Of a DNA stretch of 64,000 nucleotides, positions 59,391-64,000 are shown piece after piece. The notes beneath the pieces were generated by a model. The model had not been told where the DNA came from. It ran no database searches and saw nothing but the letters and a program-made list of their open reading frames with translations. How positions within the stretch are numbered: position 1 is the stretch's first letter; every line of letters begins with the position of its first letter. The position numbers were made by a program, and so were the translations under genes. Source of the stretch: CALHRB01 sp964473465 (GTDB lineage: Bacteria; Bacteroidota; Ignavibacteria; Kapaibacteriales; UBA2268); NCBI GenBank assembly GCA_964473465.1, contig CAYYPE010000004.1:199585-263584 (forward strand). Direction: 5' to 3'.

Positions 59391-59471
59391 TCTCCCCCAA
59401 TCCCGAGCTTGCCGGCGGGGGTGTATTTTGTCCGTGTTGCAGATTGGGTGGGACGGTTTGTAAAAATTTAA
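59391..59471 (+). pseudogene. Orphan fragment of a T9SS type A sorting-domain coding sequence
   Basis: One frame reads SLPAGVYFVRVADWVGRFVK and ends at a TAA (59469-59471), exactly the end of a T9SS C-terminal sorting domain, but upstream there is only an AT-rich, stop-containing region. A TAA in frame lies at 59367. The segment is GC-rich against an AT-rich background and is nearly the same, base for base, as the end of the last gene in the window. So it is a remnant of a lost or copied sorting-domain module. The whole gap 59234-59565 holds nothing else recognisable. Confidence 0.75.
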
Positions 59472-59554
59472 AAAATTAAAAAAAATTAATTTGGAAAATT
59501 AAATAATATTATTTATTTTTTTCAAAAATTGAAAAAATTTATTTCAAATAATAA

Positions 59555-59701
59555 AGGGGAATAAAATGAAAACAGTTCAACAGTTCAACAGTTCAACAGT
59601 TCAACAGTTCAACAGTTCAGCGAAGCAATAATAATAACATTGCATTATCATCACACAATATTCATCTAAAAATTCTTACCTTTCTAATTGTAATATTTCT
59701 T
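59555..59701 (+). promoter_or_regulatory. Ribosome-binding site, start codon and signal-peptide leader of a possibly phase-variable gene
   Basis: AGGGGA (59555-59560) precedes an ATG at 59566 by 5 nt. From it, the assembled sequence reads 21 codons through the 8-bp repeats and hits TAA at 59629. In the frame of the secreted-protein gene the bases from 59570 to 59702 contain no stop and encode a good signal-peptide core (LKILTFLIVIFL) ending at VSFAQ. The distance from the ATG to 59702 is 136 nt; one more 8-bp unit (144) or two fewer (120) brings them into frame. Confidence 0.7.
59571..59618 (+). repeat. Six perfect tandem copies of an 8-bp unit (AACAGTTC)
   Basis: AACAGTTC is repeated six times without a change from 59571 to 59618. 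Because 8 is not a multiple of 3, adding or losing a unit shifts the reading frame, and all three frames of the repeat are free of stops. Translated it cycles TVQQFNSS. It sits five bases after the ATG at 59566, the arrangement of a slipped-strand contingency locus. Confidence 0.95.
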
Positions 59702-61321
59702 ATGTCTAATGTAATGCAGCAAGTTAGTTTTGCACAGAAAAATCCGGATGAAATTTTAGCTTCTGCAATTTGTTGTGACTCTATTTCAATAGAAACAAAT
59801 ATAACAGAAAATTGTTGCTTGGAAATTACTGTACGTAATCCATATTGTTACGATGTAAACATATATTTTGAAAAGTTTAATAATAATACTGGCAACTATG
59901 ATGTTAAAAGAATAGAGTATTCGAATTTGACAGACGTCTCATATATAATGTGTCCTGAAAGCAGGCAAAATACATTAAGTTATAGGATAAGAATAGCAAG
60001 ATCAACACATTATGAACCTGCATGTTTAGTTGAATGGAGTGAAGGCTTTACAGAATATTATGGTGAAGAAGATTTAACAAATTGCTGCAATTGCCCTGAA
60101 AATTCAAATGATTGGTTTAATGTTACAATAGCACCGGATTTAATTTGCCCCGATACAACCTGCAGATTACAACACAATTTAAATATTCCTGATAGTATTA
60201 CTTGTTTTACATATTATGAATATGATGATTTTGGACGCAACGTTTCTAATTCTGGGATAATTACTCCAAATTTCATTAATAATTTCAATGGTTGCATACC
60301 ATTTGGTCAAAATGTAAATATTACACTCACTTTGAAAAGATCAATCGACGACGAAAATCCCTGTGTGCTTACAGCAACTGGATTGTGCGACACAACAAAT
60401 TACGAACAACCAATAAAAGATCCTTGTGTTTCTGATTGCGAGCATACACCGTTTTTACAACCACGATTTGAGATTTTACGCCTGGATAACTGCCCAAATT
60501 GTTTTATTAAAGTCTATTATACTTATCGAGAAGCTTGTTTTACCTATCAGGATTTACAGATTCTTAAAATTCAACTACTAACTCCAGCATGCAATAATTG
60601 TTCAATGAGCAGCATTTATAAAGAAGCCTTAGTTAAAATTATACAAATCAACCCAATGAATTTTAATCCTAGATATAATAATGATTCTTGCGCCACAATA
60701 TGGAGGATAGTACAAGGAGGATGTTGGGCAAGCTGGATTTCTATGAGATGGGTTACTAATGGGGAGACATCTTACTGGGAAACCATTACAGAATGGGAAC
60801 CATGTGACTCCTCTGAATGCTGTTTGCAACCATTGACAGTTTGCAGATTTTCGTGGGGAATTAGAATAACTCCGGGACAAATGATTAATGAGGTAGATAC
60901 ATGTATCAATATATTTTCAACAAATATCTGGGGAGATACAGTTTACTGCGAACCGAAATGTGAATGGCTTTTAAATCTTGCAGGTGATTATATATATCCA
61001 CCTTTACTAATTAACACACCAAATGATTTCTCAACGAGATCAAAACCTAATCTTAACATTAACCCAGATTTTTTTGGATTTAATATATCAAATGATAATT
61101 CTGAGTTGAAAATTTTAATAAATTCACCTGAAATAACTACAATCGATGTTAGAATAAAAGATATATTTGGTAATATTTTAATGAAAACTGAATACACTGT
61201 TCAAAAAGGTGAGAGTAGAAAATTCATAGATATAAGAAATTTAGTAACTGGAATATATATTTATTCTATTGCAATTAAAGGAAAAGATACATTAAGCGGT
61301 AAAATATCAATTGTACGTTAA
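59702..61321 (+). CDS. Cys-rich T9SS-exported protein (start lies in the repeat-controlled leader)
   Basis: The listed start (539 residues) lies inside the signal peptide; the frame is open upstream to 59570 and the true start is probably the ATG at 59566 after a frame change in the 8-bp repeat. The mature protein after VSFAQ contains about 35 cysteines, many as CC or CxxC (ICCDS, ENCCLE, NCCNCPE, ECCLQ), so it is likely disulfide-rich. The last about 75 residues look like a T9SS sorting domain: TTIDVRIKDIFGNILMKTEY and the ending VTGIYIYSIAIKGKDTLSGK. No domain is recognised in the middle. Surface protein by inference. Confidence 0.75.
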   Translation: MSNVMQQVSFAQKNPDEILASAICCDSISIETNITENCCLEITVRNPYCYDVNIYFEKFNNNTGNYDVKRIEYSNLTDVSYIMCPESRQNTLSYRIRIARSTHYEPACLVEWSEGFTEYYGEEDLTNCCNCPENSNDWFNVTIAPDLICPDTTCRLQHNLNIPDSITCFTYYEYDDFGRNVSNSGIITPNFINNFNGCIPFGQNVNITLTLKRSIDDENPCVLTATGLCDTTNYEQPIKDPCVSDCEHTPFLQPRFEILRLDNCPNCFIKVYYTYREACFTYQDLQILKIQLLTPACNNCSMSSIYKEALVKIIQINPMNFNPRYNNDSCATIWRIVQGGCWASWISMRWVTNGETSYWETITEWEPCDSSECCLQPLTVCRFSWGIRITPGQMINEVDTCINIFSTNIWGDTVYCEPKCEWLLNLAGDYIYPPLLINTPNDFSTRSKPNLNINPDFFGFNISNDNSELKILINSPEITTIDVRIKDIFGNILMKTEYTVQKGESRKFIDIRNLVTGIYIYSIAIKGKDTLSGKISIVR

Positions 61322-61387
61322 AAACAAGAAATATTTTAAAGAATAAGTGGTAATAGTTTATTATTTAGTTTTGTAATTTTTTTTGAA

Positions 61388-62767
61388 ATGATCATGAACT
61401 TAAAGTATTATATCTTAGTTAGCTTTTTAATTCTTAATTTTAACCTTCAGGCAAAAGTATATCATTTTTGGGAAAGAATTGAAGATATTAATGCATATGA
61501 TTATGAAAGTGGTTGCACTGTCCCAGCTGGTATAAAATGCCTAGACTCAAATGATTGTATCCTAATTGTTAATTGTGCTTCAGCTATTATGAAGGTTTTA
61601 AGATCAACCGATCAAGGTAAGAAATGGATAATTTTATATCAGGACTCACTTGATTATGATCGATTATTTGATGCACATGTTATGGCTTATCCTTCAAACA
61701 ATTATATTTATGTAGGAGCAACAATTACTGGTTCGATAGAAAATAAATATTTTATGCAAGCTGTCATCTGGCGAACCTATGATGGAGGTAAGACTTATGA
61801 TGAAACAATGCTTAAAGGTGCATCTATTGTTCGTTCATTGAGCATGTCTGACTCATTGAATGGTATGGCTACAACAGATCCTTCATATAAAATTTATATC
61901 ACAAATGATGGATGGAGGACATATAAAATGTTAGAACATCCCTGGTATTCTGTTGGAGCTGGGGCTCCAGGAAAATATTGTCATTTCATAGACTCACTTA
62001 ATTTCTTAGTTTATTTTTATGTACGTCGCGATGGTTATAGGATTACCGGGATTGCACGTACAACTGATGGTGGAGTTTCATGGAATGAATTTATATTACC
62101 ATACAATGATTGGATTGATTGCTTCTATTTTGAAAATAGTAACTTAGGCTGGGCTGTTGGTGGCAGAAGCAACGGAATAGGAGATCAAATGTCAGATATT
62201 ATTTATAAAACCACTGATGGAGGATTCACTTGGGAAAAGATTTATGACAAAGAGAGTGAGCCTGTTTTTGGGCTTCAAAATATTGCCAGCCGTGACAGTC
62301 TATATAAAATTGCAGTAGGACAATTTGGCAAAGTTTTAAAAACTACAAATGGTGGGCAGAGCTGGGAATGGGTTTTTGCAAATCATGTAGGTGATGCACC
62401 GGTTGTACACGTAACATTTGCAGGCAGAATTGCATTGATAGCTACTTTTGGTTTAGGTCATTGGCGAATGTGGGAATATGAAAAAGTTTCTTCATATGAG
62501 GAAGATTTTTATTATAAAACCAAAATTGTTCTTTATCCAAATCCTGTAACAGATTTTTTGAAAATTAGATTCAACGAATATTTGGATAGCGCGGTTGATT
62601 TAGAGATTTATAATTCAATGGGCGAAAGGGTTACTCAATTCAGTTTTTATTACCTCGTTGATGATATTAGCATCAACCTCCCCGATTTGCCGGATGGTGT
62701 TTATTACTTTAGAATAAAATCCGGTAAAGAGTCATTCAATGGCAATTTTGTTAAAATTAATCAATAA
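61388..62767 (+). CDS. BNR/YCF48-like propeller protein with T9SS sorting domain
   Basis: 459 residues with a signal peptide ending LQA. The body contains repeated Asp-box-like blades (STDQGKKWI, TYDGGKTYD, TTDGGVSWNE, TTDGGFTWEK, TTNGGQSWEW), a beta-propeller of the BNR/sortilin or YCF48 type. The end is a T9SS type A domain: VLYPNPVTDFLKI, LEIYNSMGERV and LPDGVYYFRIKSG. In-frame ATGs at 61388 and 61394 are both possible. Such proteins are exported to the surface; ligand unknown. The next gene starts 8 bp after its stop. Confidence 0.85.
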   Translation: MIMNLKYYILVSFLILNFNLQAKVYHFWERIEDINAYDYESGCTVPAGIKCLDSNDCILIVNCASAIMKVLRSTDQGKKWIILYQDSLDYDRLFDAHVMAYPSNNYIYVGATITGSIENKYFMQAVIWRTYDGGKTYDETMLKGASIVRSLSMSDSLNGMATTDPSYKIYITNDGWRTYKMLEHPWYSVGAGAPGKYCHFIDSLNFLVYFYVRRDGYRITGIARTTDGGVSWNEFILPYNDWIDCFYFENSNLGWAVGGRSNGIGDQMSDIIYKTTDGGFTWEKIYDKESEPVFGLQNIASRDSLYKIAVGQFGKVLKTTNGGQSWEWVFANHVGDAPVVHVTFAGRIALIATFGLGHWRMWEYEKVSSYEEDFYYKTKIVLYPNPVTDFLKIRFNEYLDSAVDLEIYNSMGERVTQFSFYYLVDDISINLPDLPDGVYYFRIKSGKESFNGNFVKINQ

Positions 62768-62775
62768 GGATAAAT

Positions 62776-64000
62776 ATGTTTAAGGCAATTTTTAACATAA
62801 TAATATTATTTCTGATTATTACATTATCTTTAATCAGTCGTCCGGATGATAGCACAATCAAGCAGGTTGTATCAAATATTAACAACTCAAATATAGATAA
62901 TATCATTAAGGAAATATCTGGGGAGATACCCGTCATAATTGATGGTATTGAGTATATTATCAAGAATAGAAGTAATTTTGGGTCTTTATCCTACCTGAAT
63001 CCTATAGCTGCTAAATATATTCACCAAAAGTTAATTGAATATGGTTATAGCTCGTTTTTTTCACCATTTAAACTATACCCCGAAATGAAATATGATTTGG
63101 AAACCGTTTATGCAGTAAAAATAGGAAGCGTGAATCCAAATAATATTATATTATTCTGTTCTTCTCATGATTCAGAATCAAGAGATGATTCACTTGCCCC
63201 CGGTGCTAATATTAATGCTTCGGGTTTGGCAATAGTACTTGAAGCGGCAAGATTATTTAAAAATATTAATACAGAGAATACGATAATTTTTGCCTCTTTT
63301 GATGATATGATGCAAACAGGATATGGTTCCTATAAATTGTGCGACTCATTGATAAAATTAAAACCAAATAAATTAAGAGGAATATTTTTAGAGTCATTGG
63401 GATGGTCAGGGGGTGTTGGGCCGGTTATTGGTAGTGATGATACTAATAAAAATAATATTTTGTTGTACGAAGCACTTTTTGTATCTAATCTTTTAAATTT
63501 TGAAACAAAAATTTCCGGGATTGTTAAAGACAAAATAACACCTATTTATTACTTTTCTAACAAAGAGAATAATTATGAACAAGTTTATTTTCATAGTAAT
63601 TTTTCTAAACCATATCCCTTTATGAAGTCTAAATATGATGTTTTTGATAATCTTGAACTTAAATTTCTTCATGAAAATGCTGGTATAGCAATAGGCTTTC
63701 TAACACTTATTGCTGGTGTTGTTGATAAGAGTTTGGATGTTAAAGATTATTCTGAAAATAATCCTTTTTTCTTATCCCCCAACCCCGCAAGGGAATATAT
63801 TGAAGTTTACCTTAAGAATTGGAGCCCATCTTCAAGATGGACTCCATCTGAAATTAAAATCTTCAACCTGCTCGGGGAGTGTGTGATGTCCGCTGGTGGT
63901 GCGGGAGGAACACACCCCTTAATCCCCTCTCAAGAGGGGAATATAAGGATTGATGTTACGAGCTTGCCGGCGGGGCTTTATTTTGTCCGTGTTGGCGGTT
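62776..64000 (+). CDS. M28-fold secreted protein with lost catalytic residues and T9SS sorting domain, 3' end outside window
   Basis: About 408 codons are visible, with AAGGA before the ATG. A signal-anchor-like start is followed by an M28 aminopeptidase fold. CSSHDSES matches the first metal His block. Next, APGANINASG stands where M28 enzymes have APGADDxASG, and SFDDMMQTGYGS stands where they have xAEExGLxGS. So the metal-bridging Asp is Ile and both active-site Glu are Met. It is probably an inactive M28 relative acting as a binding protein. The C-terminal part starts FFLSPNPAREYIEV and continues to SLPAGLYFVRVGG, a T9SS sorting domain that carries two palindromes. Confidence 0.8.
   Translation, partial: MFKAIFNIIILFLIITLSLISRPDDSTIKQVVSNINNSNIDNIIKEISGEIPVIIDGIEYIIKNRSNFGSLSYLNPIAAKYIHQKLIEYGYSSFFSPFKLYPEMKYDLETVYAVKIGSVNPNNIILFCSSHDSESRDDSLAPGANINASGLAIVLEAARLFKNINTENTIIFASFDDMMQTGYGSYKLCDSLIKLKPNKLRGIFLESLGWSGGVGPVIGSDDTNKNNILLYEALFVSNLLNFETKISGIVKDKITPIYYFSNKENNYEQVYFHSNFSKPYPFMKSKYDVFDNLELKFLHENAGIAIGFLTLIAGVVDKSLDVKDYSENNPFFLSPNPAREYIEVYLKNWSPSSRWTPSEIKIFNLLGECVMSAGGAGGTHPLIPSQEGNIRIDVTSLPAGLYFVRVGG
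63820..63846 (+). repeat. Palindrome inside the sorting-domain coding region
   Basis: An imperfect 27-bp inverted repeat with arms TGGAG-c-CCATCTT and AAGATGG-a-CTCCA, centred on a single C. It is read in frame (NWSPSSRWTPS) within the T9SS domain of the last gene. It could form a hairpin in DNA or mRNA. Confidence 0.7.
63924..63939 (+). repeat. Perfect hairpin inside the sorting-domain coding region
   Basis: CCCCTCT and AGAGGGG form a perfect 7-bp inverted repeat around CA. It lies in frame between the two halves of the last gene's sorting domain, translated PSQEG, in a variable linker that looks like an insertion. Confidence 0.75.

Noticed and set aside
59571..59618. The 8-bp repeat as a CRISPR-like array
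   Set aside because: No spacers, unit far too short, no cas genes nearby; a simple tandem repeat.
59566..59631. 21-codon ORF MKTVQQF... as a gene of its own
   Set aside because: It is the repeat-containing leader of the secreted protein in a shifted frame, not a separate product.
62757..62963. Minus-strand 68-codon ORF at the start of the M28-like gene
   Set aside because: Antisense to a gene with ribosome site, signal sequence and family motifs.

Overview
The window is low-GC chromosomal DNA that I place in the Bacteroidota/Chlorobiota (FCB) group, most like Kapabacteria/Ignavibacteria-type lineages. The reasons are type IX secretion (T9SS) C-terminal sorting domains on secreted proteins, at least one promoter of the Bacteroidota form (TTTG, 20 nt, TAAATTTG) upstream of rpsL, weak Shine-Dalgarno sequences, zinc-free L36, and many OmpA, TPR and multi-PAS kinase proteins. 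The exact lineage is an inference.

Positions 1-16414 hold mixed housekeeping genes: a truncated TauE-like permease, thyX, a tandem pair of LolA-like envelope proteins, a Tricorn-like S41 protease, three tRNA genes whose anticodons all start with C, trpS, a LiaF-like membrane protein, a DMT transporter, a metallophosphoesterase lipoprotein, tryptophan 2,3-dioxygenase, metG, rlpA and manC. Positions 16415-23819 hold an envelope module: a one-helix inner-membrane protein with a very large periplasmic part and a glutamate inside its helix, two periplasmic/beta-barrel outer-membrane proteins, then a VWA-OmpA protein. This is the best candidate here for a divergent T9SS-like machine.

Positions 23831-37720 hold Memo, a small membrane protein and speA as one operon, a LolC/E-like permease, a Tll0287-like haem lipoprotein with an M16 protease and ftsY, a glycosyltransferase, and a TPR / multi-PAS kinase / receiver-kinase operon. 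A four-copy inverted repeat and a strong intrinsic terminator separate these from the translation locus (37970-59233, all on the minus strand): EF-G, rpsL, rpsG, a second EF-G, tuf, terminator, then the S10-spc-alpha genes through rplQ. rpsD is absent from its usual place between rpsK and rpoA.

The right end (59391-64000) is an accessory region of T9SS-exported proteins. It starts with an orphan fragment of a sorting-domain coding sequence. Next is a Cys-rich secreted protein whose signal peptide and well-placed start codon are split by six perfect copies of an 8-bp repeat; the assembled copy number puts them out of frame, and adding one unit or removing two restores the frame, so this looks like a phase-variable switch. 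Then come a BNR/YCF48-like propeller protein and an M28-fold protein with key metal and catalytic residues replaced, whose sorting-domain DNA carries palindromes and is nearly the same as the orphan fragment. Layout and motifs are read directly from the sequence; functions come from family knowledge unless marked as inference.
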